Numbered from the stretch's first letter, positions 10,424 to 20,665 are shown. The stretch is DNA of 64,000 nucleotides from Agarivorans sp. Toyoura001 (GCF_005405585.1 NZ_BJEQ01000009.1:94572-158571); one strand, 5' to 3'. Program-made: numbers and translations. The notes: generated by a model from the sequence alone, not told the origin.

Positions 10424-12283
10424 ATGAGTATTGAAATTTTTGTACCAGATATTGGCGATGATGAAGTAGAAGTTACCGAAATTCTTGTCAATGTGGGCGA
10501 CAGCGTAGAGTTAGAGCAATCGCTTATTTCGGTAGAAGGCGACAAAGCCGCTATGGAAGTACCAGCATCTCAAGCGGGTGTTGTGAAAGAAATTAAAGTA
10601 GCGGTGGGTGACAGTGTTGCTACAAACGCTCTGATTATGATTTTTGAAGCCGAAGGTGCTGCAGCTGCAACGCCAGCAGCAGAAGCGCTGGCTGCATCAG
10701 CAGTGCCCGCCACTAGCTCGGTAGAGTTAGTACACGTACCAGACATTGGCGATGATGAAGTAGAAATTACTGAGATCGCAGTGAATGTGGGTGACGTTAT
10801 TGACGCTGAGCAAACGCTTATTTCTGTAGAAGGCGATAAAGCCGCTATGGAAGTACCAGCACCATTTGCTGGCACGGTAAAAGCGATTAGCGTAGCGGTA
10901 GGCGATAAAGTGACTACCGGTTCTCTTATTATGGAGTTTGAAGTAGCCGGTTCCGCGCCAGCTTCAACCCCTGTTGCCGAGGCCGAACCTACGGCTCCAG
11001 CAGCTAAACAAGAGCAGCAAGTTCTAATCCCTGATATTGGTGACGACGAAGTTGAAGTAACCGAAGTAACGGTATCGGTTGGCGACACTGTTGAGCTTGA
11101 ACAAACGCTGATTTCTGTAGAAGGTGACAAAGCCGCTATGGAAGTACCTGCGCCGTTTGCTGGTGTGGTTAAAGAGCTTAAGGTTGCGACTGGCGATAAA
11201 GTAAAAACTGGCTCGTTGATTATGGTGTTTGAAGTTACATCTGCAGCGCCTGTTGCGAGCGCTCCAGCGGTGGCACCAGCCGAAGCTGCTAAACCTACAG
11301 CGGCTCCTGCGCCAGCTAAAACGGCAAGCGCTCCTGCTAAAGCGGGTGAGTTTGTTGAAAACAGTGCCTACGTACATGCTTCACCTGTTATTCGTCGTTT
11401 AGCGCGTGAATTCGGGGTTGATTTAGCCAAGGTTAAAGCGTCTGGTCGTAAGGGCCGTATCGTTAAAGAAGACGTACAAGCTTACGTTAAACAAGCAGTT
11501 AAAGTACTTGAGTCTGGGGCTTCTACTGGTGGCGCAGGTATGGCTGTAGCGGCTTGGCCGAGTATTGATTACTCTAAATTCGGTGAAGTAGAAGAAGTTC
11601 CGTTATCACGCATTCAGAAAATCTCTGGCCCTGCTTTACACCGTAACTGGGTGAAGATCCCACATGTTACTCAATTTGACGAAGCTGACATTTCAGAAAT
11701 GGAAGCCTTCCGTAAAGAGCAGAACGTGATTGCTGAGAAGCAACAACTTGGTTTCAAGATTACGCCTCTCGTATTTATGCTAAAAGCGGCTGCTAAAACC
11801 CTAGAAGCTATGCCTAAGTTTAACTCGGCGCTTTCAGATGATGGCAATAGCCTTATCATGAAGAAATACATTCATATTGGTATTGCGGTAGACACGCCAA
11901 ACGGCTTGGTTGTACCGGTAGTGCGTGATGTGAACAAGAAAGGTGTTTACCAGCTTTCAGAAGAGCTGGTAGAAATTTCGAAGAAAGCACGTGCAGGCAA
12001 ACTAACAGCCTCAGACATGCAAGGTGGCTGTTTCACTATCTCTAGCCTTGGTGGCATTGGTGGGACGCAGTTTACGCCTATTGTAAATGCGCCTGAAGTG
12101 GCCATTTTAGGTGTATCACGCAGTGAGATGAAACCTAAGTGGAATGGTAAAGACTTTGTTCCGAAGTTAATGCTACCGCTGGCATTGTCTTATGACCATC
12201 GAGTGATTGATGGTGCAGATGGAGCAAGATTCATCTCCACCTTAAGTGGTTTGTTAGGTGATATTCGCCGACTAGTACTTTAG
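10424..12283 (+). CDS. aceF: Dihydrolipoamide acetyltransferase E2 with three lipoyl domains
   Basis: Core of the pyruvate dehydrogenase complex; transfers acetyl from lipoyl to CoA. The 619-residue protein has three tandem lipoyl domains (about 1-75, 100-175, 200-275), each with the lipoylation motif [11 protein letters not shown], where Lys carries lipoate. They are joined by Ala/Pro-rich flexible linkers. A peripheral subunit-binding domain follows (about 315-350; [19 protein letters not shown]), then the acyltransferase domain (about 390-619) ending in the catalytic motif [13 protein letters not shown]. The three lipoyl segments also repeat at DNA level (see repeat entry). A strong terminator follows. 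Confidence 0.97.
   Translation: MSIEIFVPDIGDDEVEVTEILVNVGDSVELEQSLISVEGDKAAMEVPASQAGVVKEIKVAVGDSVATNALIMIFEAEGAAAATPAAEALAASAVPATSSVELVHVPDIGDDEVEITEIAVNVGDVIDAEQTLISVEGDKAAMEVPAPFAGTVKAISVAVGDKVTTGSLIMEFEVAGSAPASTPVAEAEPTAPAAKQEQQVLIPDIGDDEVEVTEVTVSVGDTVELEQTLISVEGDKAAMEVPAPFAGVVKELKVATGDKVKTGSLIMVFEVTSAAPVASAPAVAPAEAAKPTAAPAPAKTASAPAKAGEFVENSAYVHASPVIRRLAREFGVDLAKVKASGRKGRIVKEDVQAYVKQAVKVLESGASTGGAGMAVAAWPSIDYSKFGEVEEVPLSRIQKISGPALHRNWVKIPHVTQFDEADISEMEAFRKEQNVIAEKQQLGFKITPLVFMLKAAAKTLEAMPKFNSALSDDGNSLIMKKYIHIGIAVDTPNGLVVPVVRDVNKKGVYQLSEELVEISKKARAGKLTASDMQGGCFTISSLGGIGGTQFTPIVNAPEVAILGVSRSEMKPKWNGKDFVPKLMLPLALSYDHRVIDGADGARFISTLSGLLGDIRRLVL
10445..11240 (+). repeat. Three-copy lipoyl-domain repeat inside aceF
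   Basis: Three copies of about 225 nt spaced by about 290-295 nt encode the lipoyl domains. The stretch around the lipoyl lysine (near 10531, 10827 and 11119) is almost identical in the three copies, for example AAAGCCGCTATGGAAGTACC. High nucleotide identity suggests recent duplication or ongoing gene conversion between copies. Confidence 0.85.
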
Positions 12284-12287
12284 TAAT

Positions 12288-12323
12288 AAGAGCTGGGTGT
12301 TTATCACCCGGCTCTTCTTTTTT
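12288..12323 (+). terminator. Intrinsic terminator after aceF
   Basis: AAGAGC-TGGGTG pairs with CACCC-GGCTCTT across a short loop, followed by CTTTTTT. It begins 5 nt after the aceF stop codon and separates pdhR-aceEF from lpdA. Confidence 0.88.
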
Positions 12324-12414
12324 ATACCGATTAACCGTAAACTCAGTTTAGCTGCATGGTTAACAGATTTACCCTACAGCAGCTTTACAACATAACAATA
12401 CCAAGAGGTCATCA

Positions 12415-13845
12415 ATGAGTAAGGAAATCAAGACCCAGGTGGTAGTACTGGGTGCAGGCCCTGCAGGTTATTCTGCTGCCTTCCGTGCTGCCGATTTAGG
12501 TTTGGAAACAGTAATTGTAGAACGCTACGCCACCCTCGGCGGAGTATGTTTGAATGTGGGCTGTATCCCATCAAAAGCACTATTGCACGTAGCTAAAGTG
12601 ATTGAAGAAGCAAAATCACTGGCCGAGCACGGCATTGTATTTGGTGAGCCACAAACCGACATTAATAAAATCCGTACCTGGAAAGAAAAAGTCATCAGCC
12701 AATTGACTGGCGGCCTCGACGGTATGGCTAAAATGCGTAAAGTTAAAGTAGTTCAGGGCCTAGGTAAGTTTACTGGCGCTAACTCATTGCAAGTTGAAGG
12801 TGACGAAGGCGTCACAACTATCAACTTCGATAACGCGATTATTGCTGCGGGCTCTCGCCCAGTTAAATTGCCATTTATCCCACACAATGATCCACGTGTT
12901 TGGGATTCAACAGATGCACTAGAACTAAAAGAAGTTCCAGGCAAATTGTTGGTATTAGGCGGCGGTATTATTGGCCTAGAAATGGGTACAGTATACGGCG
13001 CACTAGGCAGTGAGATTGATGTAGTTGAATTTGCCGACCAGCTAGTACCTGCTGCAGATAAAGACGTTGTGCGTGCTTACACCAAGAAGGTGAAAGACAA
13101 GTTCAACATCATGTTAGAAACCAAAGTGATAGCCGTAGAATCTAAAACTGATGGTTTATACGTGACTTACGAAGGTAAGCAAGCGCCACATGAACCAGTA
13201 CGTTACGACGCAGTACTGGTAGCTGTAGGTCGTGTACCAAATGGCTTGGGCTTAGAAGCTGAGAAAGCTGGCATCGAAGTAACCGAACGTGGTTTCATTG
13301 AAGTTGATAAGCAACTTCGTACAAACGTACCGCACATTCATGCTATTGGTGACATTGTTGGTCAACCTATGTTGGCTCATAAAGGTGTGCACGAAGGGCA
13401 TGTTGCTGCTGAAGTTATCTCTGGCAAGAAGCACTTCTTTGACCCTAAAGTTATTCCTTCTATTGCTTACACCGAGCCCGAGATGGCATGGGTTGGCTTA
13501 ACCGAGAAAGAAGCTAAAGCACAGGGTATTAACTACGAAGCATCGGTATTCCCTTGGGCTGCTTCTGGTCGCGCTATTGCGTCTGATTGTCCAGACGGCA
13601 TGACTAAGATGATTTTTGATAAAGAATCTGGTCGTGTAATTGGTGGCGCAGTTGTGGGTACTAATGGCGGTGAATTGCTTGGTGAAATTGGCCTAGCCAT
13701 TGAGATGGGTTGTGATGCCGAAGATATTGCATTAACTATTCATGCTCACCCAACCTTGCATGAGTCTGTAGGTTTAGCGGCAGAAATTTTCGAAGGCAGC
13801 ATTACCGACCTTCCAAATGCCAAAGCTAAGAAAAAGAAAAAATAG
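12415..13845 (+). CDS. lpdA: Dihydrolipoamide dehydrogenase (E3)
   Basis: FAD enzyme that reoxidises dihydrolipoyl groups with NAD+ in the pyruvate and 2-oxoglutarate dehydrogenase complexes. The 476-residue protein has the N-terminal FAD motif GAGPAGYSAA, the redox-active disulfide GGVCLNVGCIPSK (near 45-57), the NAD-binding motif GGGIIGLEMG (near 182), the second FAD motif AIGDIVG (near 312) and the C-terminal catalytic His-Glu HAHPTLHES. The AAGAGGT ribosome-binding site precedes the ATG. A 131-nt gap with a strong terminator separates it from aceF, so it probably has its own promoter, as expected for an E3 shared between complexes. Confidence 0.97.
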   Translation: MSKEIKTQVVVLGAGPAGYSAAFRAADLGLETVIVERYATLGGVCLNVGCIPSKALLHVAKVIEEAKSLAEHGIVFGEPQTDINKIRTWKEKVISQLTGGLDGMAKMRKVKVVQGLGKFTGANSLQVEGDEGVTTINFDNAIIAAGSRPVKLPFIPHNDPRVWDSTDALELKEVPGKLLVLGGGIIGLEMGTVYGALGSEIDVVEFADQLVPAADKDVVRAYTKKVKDKFNIMLETKVIAVESKTDGLYVTYEGKQAPHEPVRYDAVLVAVGRVPNGLGLEAEKAGIEVTERGFIEVDKQLRTNVPHIHAIGDIVGQPMLAHKGVHEGHVAAEVISGKKHFFDPKVIPSIAYTEPEMAWVGLTEKEAKAQGINYEASVFPWAASGRAIASDCPDGMTKMIFDKESGRVIGGAVVGTNGGELLGEIGLAIEMGCDAEDIALTIHAHPTLHESVGLAAEIFEGSITDLPNAKAKKKKK

Positions 13846-13874
13846 ACTCAGATAGTTTTAAAAACTAAAGTTAT

Positions 13875-13900
13875 AAAGGCAGCCTTGGCTGCCTTTATTG
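13875..13900 (+). terminator. Intrinsic terminator after lpdA
   Basis: AAAGGCAGCC-TT-GGCTGCCTTT forms a 10-bp stem with a short loop and a following ATTGTTTG tract, 29 nt after the lpdA stop codon. Confidence 0.8.
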
Positions 13901-13925
13901 TTTGTTTTCAAAGGAATGACTCTTG

Positions 13926-16142
13926 ATGCCGCGTTTGCGCAATAGCCTATTATTGTTAGTTTTTTTATCTACTGCTTTTAGCGTAGTGGCGCGCCCTAAA
14001 ATAGGTTTAGCGTTAAGTGGTGGTGGCGCTAAAGGTGCTGCGCATCTTGGGGTTATGCAGCTTTTAGAAGAATACAATGTTCCCGTTGATTATGTTGCAG
14101 GCACCAGTATGGGCGCATACTTCGGCGCAATGTTGGCAATGGGCTATACCGCTGAAGAAATAGAAGCATTAACATTTTCTATTCATTGGGAAAGCGGCTT
14201 TGTTGACGACGTAACACGGAGCGAGTTGTCTCTACGCAGCAAGAAACAGCAAGACGATTATCAGATCTCTCTACCTTTGGGACTAAATGAGAAAGGTATT
14301 CAAATACCCAAAGGCGCTGTACAAGGCCAAACCATGGCCGAAATTCTCCGATTTGCCACCAGTAATCTAGAAGCACTAGCAAGTTTTGATGAGCTCGCAA
14401 TTCCCTATCGAGCAGTCGCCACCGATATGGCTGAAATGAAAGCCTATATACTTGAACGAGGTGATTTAGCAGTCGCCATGCAAGCCAGTATGTCGGTGCC
14501 GGGAGCACTACGTCCAGTGGAGTTAGACGGTAAACAGCTGTCTGATGGAGGGGTAGTAAACAACATGCCGGTGGATGTACTTAAAGAGATGGGGGCCGAT
14601 ATTATTATTGCAGTGGATATTGGCTCACGGCTTAAAAAGCAGGGCCAACTTAATACTGCGGTTGATGTAGTGGATCAGCTATCTATCTTTTTGACTCGCT
14701 CAGGCACCGAACGACAAATAGCGTTGTTAAGCGCCGATGATTTATTAATTTCTCCTGATATGACGGGAGTAGATACCGCCGACTTCTCTGCTATGCCGTT
14801 AGCGTTACAGCGAGGTAAAGAAGCGGGCAGGGAGCCTATTGCCGAGCTAGCTAAACGGATAGGTGTTATCGATCAACACCAAGAGTATTTGGCCTATCGT
14901 AAAATTGTTAATGAGCGTAAAGCGCAGCTCAAGTTACATGAAGAGTTTGTAGTAAGCCGTATCGAGCTAAATAACGACTCAAGCCTTAGTGATGAGGTTA
15001 TTTTGGCGCGTTTAAAACTCAACCAAGGTGAGCTTTTATCTAAGGCTGAGTTAGAAGAAAAAATTAGCCAGCTTTATGCCTTAGGAACATTTGAGCGGGT
15101 AGATTATCGCATTAGCACTGAGCAAGGCGAGAATGTTATTCATGTGGATACTCAGGAGAAAAGCTGGGGGCCGGGCTATTTTGACATGAAGATAGGCTTA
15201 CAAGAGAACTTCTCCGATAGAACTGAAGCCAATATTGGTTTGGGTTTTACCTTGACCAATTTGAACGATTTGGGTGCCGAATGGCGCAATGAAGTCGAAA
15301 TAGGTTCGATTAAACGACTGTATACCGAATACTACTCACCAATAACCGAAAGCTTAAAGTACTCTTGGGCGATTTCAGCAGAATACGACAAACGCAATCG
15401 CCGCCTTTATGGAATATCGGAAGACTTTGAATATCTAGAGGCTAGTTTCTCCGATCTGCAGTTTCGCACTCACTTGGCGTGGAATTATCAACCTTGGCAA
15501 GAATGGGCGGTAGGTCTAGCCGCAAAACATGGCAATATTGAAGTTAATGGTGTCGCTGCAGAAGCGAATTATTGGCTGTATGGGCCTTATTTTAAGTTTG
15601 ATTACGACACCCTAAATAGCTGGGCCTTTCCAACTCAGGGGAAAATGCTGGATGTTAATTTCACGCTTTATCATGAAGATGTGGATGAGTTTTCTAGTGT
15701 ACTAGCGCCTAGTTTTGAAACACGCTGGAAGGTGCCTTTTGGCTGGGATAAGCATAATTTTAATTGGTTTGGTGAATACGGAAGCACCGGCAGTGATTTT
15801 ATCATCCCTACTGATGCTCAAGATCTTGGTGGTTTCCTAAGGTTGTCAGGCTTTACCTATGAGCAGCTATCTGGCCGCTACAAAGCGCTAACCGGGTTAA
15901 TGTATTTCTACCAACTTCATCATTATCAATCTCCGGCTTTTCAAGCGCCTGTATTTGTTGGCGGCTCACTAGAAAATGGTGGGGTGTGGAACAACTCCAG
16001 CGACATTTCATATGACAGCGCCATTTGGGCTGGGAGCGTATTTATGGCTCTAGATACCAGCATGCTAGGGCCGATAGTGTTGGCTTATGGGCATAATCAA
16101 ACTGAGCAAACGTTATATTTGTTTATTGGCAATGACTTCTAA
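13926..16142 (+). CDS. Patatin-like phospholipase with POTRA and outer-membrane beta-barrel (PlpD/type Vd-like)
   Basis: Probable outer-membrane or autotransported lipolytic protein. The 738-residue product has a signal peptide (about 1-23, ending near VVARP), then a patatin domain (about 25-310) with the oxyanion motif GGGAKGAAHLG, the nucleophile motif GTSMG and the catalytic Asp in DGGVVNNMPV. A POTRA-like segment follows (about 330-405; LKLNQGELLSKAELEEKISQLYALGTFERVDY), then a C-terminal barrel of the bacterial surface antigen family ending in Phe. I use ATG 13926 (AAGGA 10 nt upstream) rather than TTG 13923. Similar to Pseudomonas PlpD; whether the phospholipase is released or stays attached cannot be told from sequence. 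Confidence 0.9.
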   Translation: MPRLRNSLLLLVFLSTAFSVVARPKIGLALSGGGAKGAAHLGVMQLLEEYNVPVDYVAGTSMGAYFGAMLAMGYTAEEIEALTFSIHWESGFVDDVTRSELSLRSKKQQDDYQISLPLGLNEKGIQIPKGAVQGQTMAEILRFATSNLEALASFDELAIPYRAVATDMAEMKAYILERGDLAVAMQASMSVPGALRPVELDGKQLSDGGVVNNMPVDVLKEMGADIIIAVDIGSRLKKQGQLNTAVDVVDQLSIFLTRSGTERQIALLSADDLLISPDMTGVDTADFSAMPLALQRGKEAGREPIAELAKRIGVIDQHQEYLAYRKIVNERKAQLKLHEEFVVSRIELNNDSSLSDEVILARLKLNQGELLSKAELEEKISQLYALGTFERVDYRISTEQGENVIHVDTQEKSWGPGYFDMKIGLQENFSDRTEANIGLGFTLTNLNDLGAEWRNEVEIGSIKRLYTEYYSPITESLKYSWAISAEYDKRNRRLYGISEDFEYLEASFSDLQFRTHLAWNYQPWQEWAVGLAAKHGNIEVNGVAAEANYWLYGPYFKFDYDTLNSWAFPTQGKMLDVNFTLYHEDVDEFSSVLAPSFETRWKVPFGWDKHNFNWFGEYGSTGSDFIIPTDAQDLGGFLRLSGFTYEQLSGRYKALTGLMYFYQLHHYQSPAFQAPVFVGGSLENGGVWNNSSDISYDSAIWAGSVFMALDTSMLGPIVLAYGHNQTEQTLYLFIGNDF

Positions 16143-16288
16143 ATACGTGACAAATGTGAATAAATTGTAACTTTAGGCTTTGTGGCTAAAGTATAATAAT
16201 GCATTTATCTTATTGTAATTAAAGGTTTTTGTTTGTTTTTTAGTGGTTTATTAAAAATGCCGATATTTTAATTTATAGTTAAAACGGC

Positions 16289-16294
16289 TATAAT
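16289..16294 (+). promoter_or_regulatory. Candidate -10 box for acnB
   Basis: TATAAT lies 83 nt upstream of the GTG start of acnB. A second TATAAT-like box lies about 95 nt further upstream (near 16191). No good -35 element was recognised, so activation by a regulator is possible. Confidence 0.45.
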
Positions 16295-16376
16295 CTCAGC
16301 CCGATGAGGCCAGCTAACCCAATGGCCCATATATATGGATATCCCCTACGGGCATTATTACAATAAGGAGCGAGCC

Positions 16377-18974
16377 GTGCTAGAAAGCTACCGCAAACAC
16401 GTCGAAGAGCGTGCTGTTGAAGGTATTGTACCTAAACCCCTAGATGCTGAACAAACTGCAGGATTAGTAGAGTTATTAAAAGCTCCGCCAGCAGGTGAAG
16501 ACGCATTCCTTCTGGATTTATTAGCTAATCGAATTCCCCCTGGTGTAGACGAAGCCGCCTATGTAAAAGCTGGTTTTCTTGCCGCTATTACTACTGGAGA
16601 GGTGACTTCACCTATCGTGTCAGCTGCTTATGCAACAGAGTTGTTAGGCACCATGCAAGGTGGTTACAACATCGAGCCGCTTATCTCATTATTGGATAAC
16701 GCCGAATTAGCCCCGATAGCAGTTAAAGCCTTATCGCATACCCTGCTAATGTTTGATTCTTTTCACGACGTGGAAGAAAAAGCCAAAACGGGCAACAACT
16801 TTGCACAACAAGTGATGCAAAGTTGGGCTGACGCAGAATGGTTCTTAAACCGTCCTGAGTTAGCTGAGAAATCGACACTAACTGTATTTAAAGTAACCGG
16901 TGAAACCAATACCGATGACTTGTCTCCAGCACCTGATGCTTGGTCACGCCCAGACATTCCATTACATGCTTTAGCCATGCTTAAAAACGCGCGAGAAGGT
17001 ATTGAACCTGATCAAGCGGGCACTATTGGGCCAATGAAGCAAATTGAAGCACTACAAGAAAAAGGTCACCCTTTAGTTTACGTAGGTGATGTTGTTGGTA
17101 CCGGTTCTTCACGTAAATCTGCGACTAACTCAGTGCTGTGGTTGATGGGTGACGATATCCCTAATGTACCAAACAAGCGCGGTGGTGGTTTCTGTCTAGG
17201 TGGTAAAATTGCCCCTATCTTCTTCAATACCATGGAAGATGCTGGTGCGTTGCCGATTGAGCTAGATGTAGAGCAACTTGCAATGGGCGATGTTATCGAC
17301 ATTTACCCATTTGCTGGTGAAGTGAAAAAAGCCGGTAGCGACGAAGTTATATCAACCTTCGAGCTTAAAACTGAAGTATTGTTAGACGAAGTACGTGCCG
17401 GTGGCCGTATTCCTCTAATTATTGGCCGTGGCTTAACTGACCGTGCCCGTGTTTCATTAGGTTTAGCACCATCAGAAGTATTCAAACGTCCTCAAGATGT
17501 TGCTGCTTCAAGCAAAGGCTTTACGCTGGCGCAAAAAATGGTAGGTAAAGCATGTAGTGTTGAAGGGATCCGTCCTGGCCAATACTGTGAGCCTAAAATG
17601 ACAACAGTGGGTTCGCAAGATACAACCGGACCAATGACCCGTGACGAACTTAAAGATTTAGCGTGTTTAGGTTTCTCTGCAGACTTAACCATGCAGTCAT
17701 TCTGTCACACGGCGGCTTATCCTAAGCCTGTAGATGTGACTACTCACCATACCTTGCCTGACTTCATAATGAATCGTGGCGGTGTTTCATTACGCCCTGG
17801 TGATGGCGTTATTCACTCTTGGCTAAACCGTATGTTGTTGCCAGATACCGTGGGTACTGGTGGTGATTCACATACTCGTTTCCCAATTGGTATTTCATTC
17901 CCTGCGGGTTCTGGCCTAGTGGCATTTGCAGCTGCAACCGGTGTTATGCCATTGGATATGCCTGAGTCAATCTTGGTGCGTTTTAAAGGAGAGATGAAGC
18001 CTGGTATCACATTGCGTGATTTGGTTCATGCTATACCCTACGCAGCGATTCAAAACGGTTTGTTAACGGTTGAGAAGAAAGGCAAGAAAAACGCTTTCTC
18101 TGGTCGCATTCTAGAAATTGAAGGCCTAGAAAACTTAAAAGTTGAACAAGCTTTTGAATTGTCTGATGCTTCTGCTGAGCGCAGTGCCGCGGGTTGTACC
18201 ATCAAGCTTGCGAAAGAGCCAATCATTGAGTACTTAAACTCTAACATTGTTATGTTGAAGTGGATGATTGCTGAAGGTTATGGCGATCGCCGTACCATTG
18301 AACGCCGTATTACAGCGATGCAAGAGTGGATTGCGAATCCAGAATTAATGGAAGCCGATAAAGACGCAGAGTACGCTGAAATTATTGAGATTGACTTAGC
18401 TGATATTGGTGAGCCTGTATTGTGTGCACCAAACGACCCAGATGACGCGCGTTTGCTGTCTGAAGTGGCTGGCCAAAAAATTGATGAAGTGTTTCTTGGC
18501 TCTTGTATGACCAACATTGGTCATTTCCGAGCTGCGGGTAAACTACTTGATAAACATACTGGCTCGTTACCTACACGCATGTGGGTTGCTCCGCCAACAC
18601 GTATGGACCAAAAGCAGTTAACTGAAGAAGGCTATTACGGAATCTATGGCCGTGTAGGTGCTCGCACCGAGATCCCGGGTTGTTCATTGTGTATGGGTAA
18701 CCAAGCACGCGTAGCCGACAACTCAACGGTGGTGTCTACGTCTACACGTAACTTCCCGAACCGCTTAGGTACTGGCGCTAATGTGTATCTTGCGTCGGCA
18801 GAGTTAGCCGCTGTATCAGCTATTTTGGGTAAGCTTCCTACTCCAGCCGAGTACTTAGAATACGCTAAACAAATTGATGCAACTGCAGCAGATACTTACC
18901 GCTACTTAAACTTTGATCAAATTAGTGACTACACCAAAGTCGCTGATGAGGTAATCGTTCAAGCTGCAGTTTAA
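16377..18974 (+). CDS. acnB: Aconitate hydratase B
   Basis: Bifunctional aconitase/2-methylisocitrate dehydratase with a [4Fe-4S] cluster; converts citrate to isocitrate in the TCA cycle. The open frame extends back to 16335, but GTG 16377 is the likely start: AAGGAG lies 6 nt upstream and it yields 865 residues beginning [12 protein letters not shown], as in E. coli AcnB. The HEAT-like N-terminal domain (about 1-160) is followed by the swivel domain and catalytic domains. Cluster ligands are seen in [10 protein letters not shown] (near 711) and CSLCMGNQ (near 770). A strong terminator follows. The neighbour YacL gene is conserved near acnB in enterobacteria. Confidence 0.97.
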   Translation: MLESYRKHVEERAVEGIVPKPLDAEQTAGLVELLKAPPAGEDAFLLDLLANRIPPGVDEAAYVKAGFLAAITTGEVTSPIVSAAYATELLGTMQGGYNIEPLISLLDNAELAPIAVKALSHTLLMFDSFHDVEEKAKTGNNFAQQVMQSWADAEWFLNRPELAEKSTLTVFKVTGETNTDDLSPAPDAWSRPDIPLHALAMLKNAREGIEPDQAGTIGPMKQIEALQEKGHPLVYVGDVVGTGSSRKSATNSVLWLMGDDIPNVPNKRGGGFCLGGKIAPIFFNTMEDAGALPIELDVEQLAMGDVIDIYPFAGEVKKAGSDEVISTFELKTEVLLDEVRAGGRIPLIIGRGLTDRARVSLGLAPSEVFKRPQDVAASSKGFTLAQKMVGKACSVEGIRPGQYCEPKMTTVGSQDTTGPMTRDELKDLACLGFSADLTMQSFCHTAAYPKPVDVTTHHTLPDFIMNRGGVSLRPGDGVIHSWLNRMLLPDTVGTGGDSHTRFPIGISFPAGSGLVAFAAATGVMPLDMPESILVRFKGEMKPGITLRDLVHAIPYAAIQNGLLTVEKKGKKNAFSGRILEIEGLENLKVEQAFELSDASAERSAAGCTIKLAKEPIIEYLNSNIVMLKWMIAEGYGDRRTIERRITAMQEWIANPELMEADKDAEYAEIIEIDLADIGEPVLCAPNDPDDARLLSEVAGQKIDEVFLGSCMTNIGHFRAAGKLLDKHTGSLPTRMWVAPPTRMDQKQLTEEGYYGIYGRVGARTEIPGCSLCMGNQARVADNSTVVSTSTRNFPNRLGTGANVYLASAELAAVSAILGKLPTPAEYLEYAKQIDATAADTYRYLNFDQISDYTKVADEVIVQAAV

Positions 18975-18991
18975 CCTTCTGCAAAATCGAC

Positions 18992-19021
18992 AAGCACAGC
19001 TAATAGCTGTGCTTTTTTTTT
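18992..19021 (+). terminator. Intrinsic terminator after acnB
   Basis: AAGCACAGCTAATAGCTGTGC forms a stem of 8-9 bp followed by nine T residues, 18 nt after the acnB stop codon. One of the strongest terminators in the window. Confidence 0.93.
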
Positions 19022-19203
19022 GCCTTTCACTTTACCTTTTTTACATTTTTTATGCCGTATTTGTCAATTCGTAGCTGTTTTTATGTAAGTTTTTTGTAAT
19101 TTTTTGCTATTTTGCGCTATTTGTCATAGGATATTTTAGTATTTACTGGTATAAAGTGCGTGCTAGATTTGACTAGCTCATTTACTTGCTGTTGGAAAAC
19201 TAT

Positions 19204-20022
19204 ATGTCCTTTAATGATGTTGTTGTAGTTGGCCCTTTGGCCGTAGATATGAGCCAAAATAGTATTACGTTTAAGGATAAAAGTGCCTATTTAGGACCAT
19301 TGAGAACCCACTTATTGGGATATTTATGTAAACATGTCAATCAAGTTGTGGGGAGAGACGACTTGTCTGACGCAGTATGGGGACGTAGTGTTTCCGACCA
19401 TACTATTAATCAACATATATCCCAGTTACGTAAAGTGATTACCACGCTTAACAATACCGACTTAACCATTGCGACGATCCCTAAAAAGGGCTATATCGCT
19501 CGATGTGAGTCAGTAGGTCAACCTAACCGAACCAAAGCTGAACCGGCTCAAGTGCAGGCCAAAGCGCTGCTGTTGAGTGACCCTGCAACATGCCAACAGA
19601 TCCAATCACATATGGAAGATGGCGAATTAAAGCATTTGGAAATGTTTTCTAGTGCAGGCTTATTACATGAACGCCTAATGACCAATGAGTTTCAGGTTGT
19701 GATTGTAGATACCGATTTGGCGAATGCCGAAGGCTTAAAGCTAATCAAAGCTATCCGCACTGGTCAAACACTTGCCAGTTCAGATATTGCTATTTTGTCA
19801 ATGGCGTCGGAGGCTAGCAAGCAGTTGCTAGGCTTTAACGTATTGATGGACGTGCAGGGCTTAGTGGTTAAACCGGTTAATAACGAAGTGCTAGAAAAAC
19901 AGATTAAATCTGCGCTAGCGGCTCGTTTCAAACTAAAGCCTAATGTAGCCTACGATCTTGTACCTACTATGCTAAACACGTCGGTTAACGTAAACTTGCA
20001 GTCAACTTGCATGAGCAGCTAG
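19204..20022 (+). CDS. Regulator with N-terminal winged helix and C-terminal receiver-like domain
   Basis: Probable DNA-binding regulator, function unknown. The start is ATG 19204 (a longer frame from TTG 19186 is less likely), giving 272 residues. Residues about 5-105 form an OmpR/PhoB-type winged helix (DDLSDAVWGRSVSDHTINQHISQLRKVI, then the wing TIPKKGYIA). Residues about 120-245 resemble a receiver domain: LLLSDPA in strand 1, VVIVDTDLANAEGLKLIKAIR with a candidate phospho-acceptor Asp, AILSMAS with Ser at the Thr/Ser position, and VVKPV with the conserved Lys. This order is the reverse of normal OmpR-family response regulators. No kinase gene is adjacent. It sits between acnB and the YacL gene (10-nt gap). 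Confidence 0.82.
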   Translation: MSFNDVVVVGPLAVDMSQNSITFKDKSAYLGPLRTHLLGYLCKHVNQVVGRDDLSDAVWGRSVSDHTINQHISQLRKVITTLNNTDLTIATIPKKGYIARCESVGQPNRTKAEPAQVQAKALLLSDPATCQQIQSHMEDGELKHLEMFSSAGLLHERLMTNEFQVVIVDTDLANAEGLKLIKAIRTGQTLASSDIAILSMASEASKQLLGFNVLMDVQGLVVKPVNNEVLEKQIKSALAARFKLKPNVAYDLVPTMLNTSVNVNLQSTCMSS

Positions 20023-20032
20023 ACTAATTAGT

Positions 20033-20380
20033 ATGGAACTGACGATACGCCGTTCTTTGGACGGCGAATTTATTATTGATTGCGGAGACGAACATCGGTG
20101 TTTTTCGATGTGGCTTGAGCGTGAATTAAATAAAGATCGTCAGTTTGTTCTGCGTTTGTTAGCGCAACTCGAACAGCTTAGTGGTTTAGATGAGCTTTGC
20201 TTAGATAGCGCCGAGTTTCGTTTCGTGGCAAGTTGCGACGAAGTAACCATTGAAGTCTCTACAGACGAATCAAGTGAACATCCCGGTTTACTAGAAGAAG
20301 CCTTGAGTCTAGACGCCGCCCACAGTGCGTGCGGTTATGATGATTTCATCGAATTGTTAGAATCCATAATTAAATATTAA
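20033..20380 (+). CDS. yacL: YacL-family (UPF0231) protein
   Basis: Small acidic cytoplasmic protein of unknown function, 115 residues. It resembles the YacL/UPF0231 family in overall pattern: an N-terminal strand region (TIRRSLDGEFIIDCGDEH), a helix around WLERELN, and the conserved ending with CGYDDFIELLESI. Position supports the call, because yacL is adjacent to acnB in E. coli. It starts 10 nt after the regulator gene and is probably co-transcribed with it. Confidence 0.75.
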   Translation: MELTIRRSLDGEFIIDCGDEHRCFSMWLERELNKDRQFVLRLLAQLEQLSGLDELCLDSAEFRFVASCDEVTIEVSTDESSEHPGLLEEALSLDAAHSACGYDDFIELLESIIKY

Positions 20381-20512
20381 TTTGGTGCAACAACTCTCCA
20401 CCTAGCTTCCTATTCCGCATTACTTGTTTGAATCATTAATCCTTATTGCTCATTAGCTTAGCTACTCACCTGTTAGTTATCTTTTCCCTGTTTATTTGTC
20501 CTTAACCATGTT

Positions 20513-20529
20513 TGCACTTAATTAGTGCT
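20513..20529 (+). promoter_or_regulatory. NtrC-type enhancer site 1
   Basis: TGCACTTAATTAGTGCT matches the NtrC dyad TGCACY-N5-RGTGCA in all but the last base. Its centre is 72 nt from the second site, close to seven helical turns, so both face the same side of the DNA. Confidence 0.7.
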
Positions 20530-20584
20530 GCTGAATTTTGTTGTGAAATTTTGTGAGCCAAAATAGAACAATGTTAAAAATATT

Positions 20585-20601
20585 GGCACCAAGTTGGTGC
20601 G
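20585..20601 (+). promoter_or_regulatory. NtrC-type enhancer site 2
   Basis: GGCACCAAGTTGGTGCG has the perfect core dyad GCACC-N5-GGTGC, very like the strong NtrC site of E. coli glnA (TGCACCAACATGGTGCT). It lies about 80 nt upstream of the sigma54-like promoter. Confidence 0.72.
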
Positions 20602-20665
20602 TGTGATTTTTTTGTCAATTAAGTTTTTGTTTTTAACTCTTTGTTTTTTATGGTTTATGCGCTTT

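Noticed and set aside
10570..11130. 186-codon antisense frame in aceF
   Set aside because: It mirrors the Ala/Val-rich lipoyl repeats of aceF and is low complexity; a shadow of the real gene.
13923..13925. TTG start for the patatin-like gene
   Set aside because: The adjacent ATG at 13926 has an acceptable ribosome-binding-site distance and is the more usual codon.
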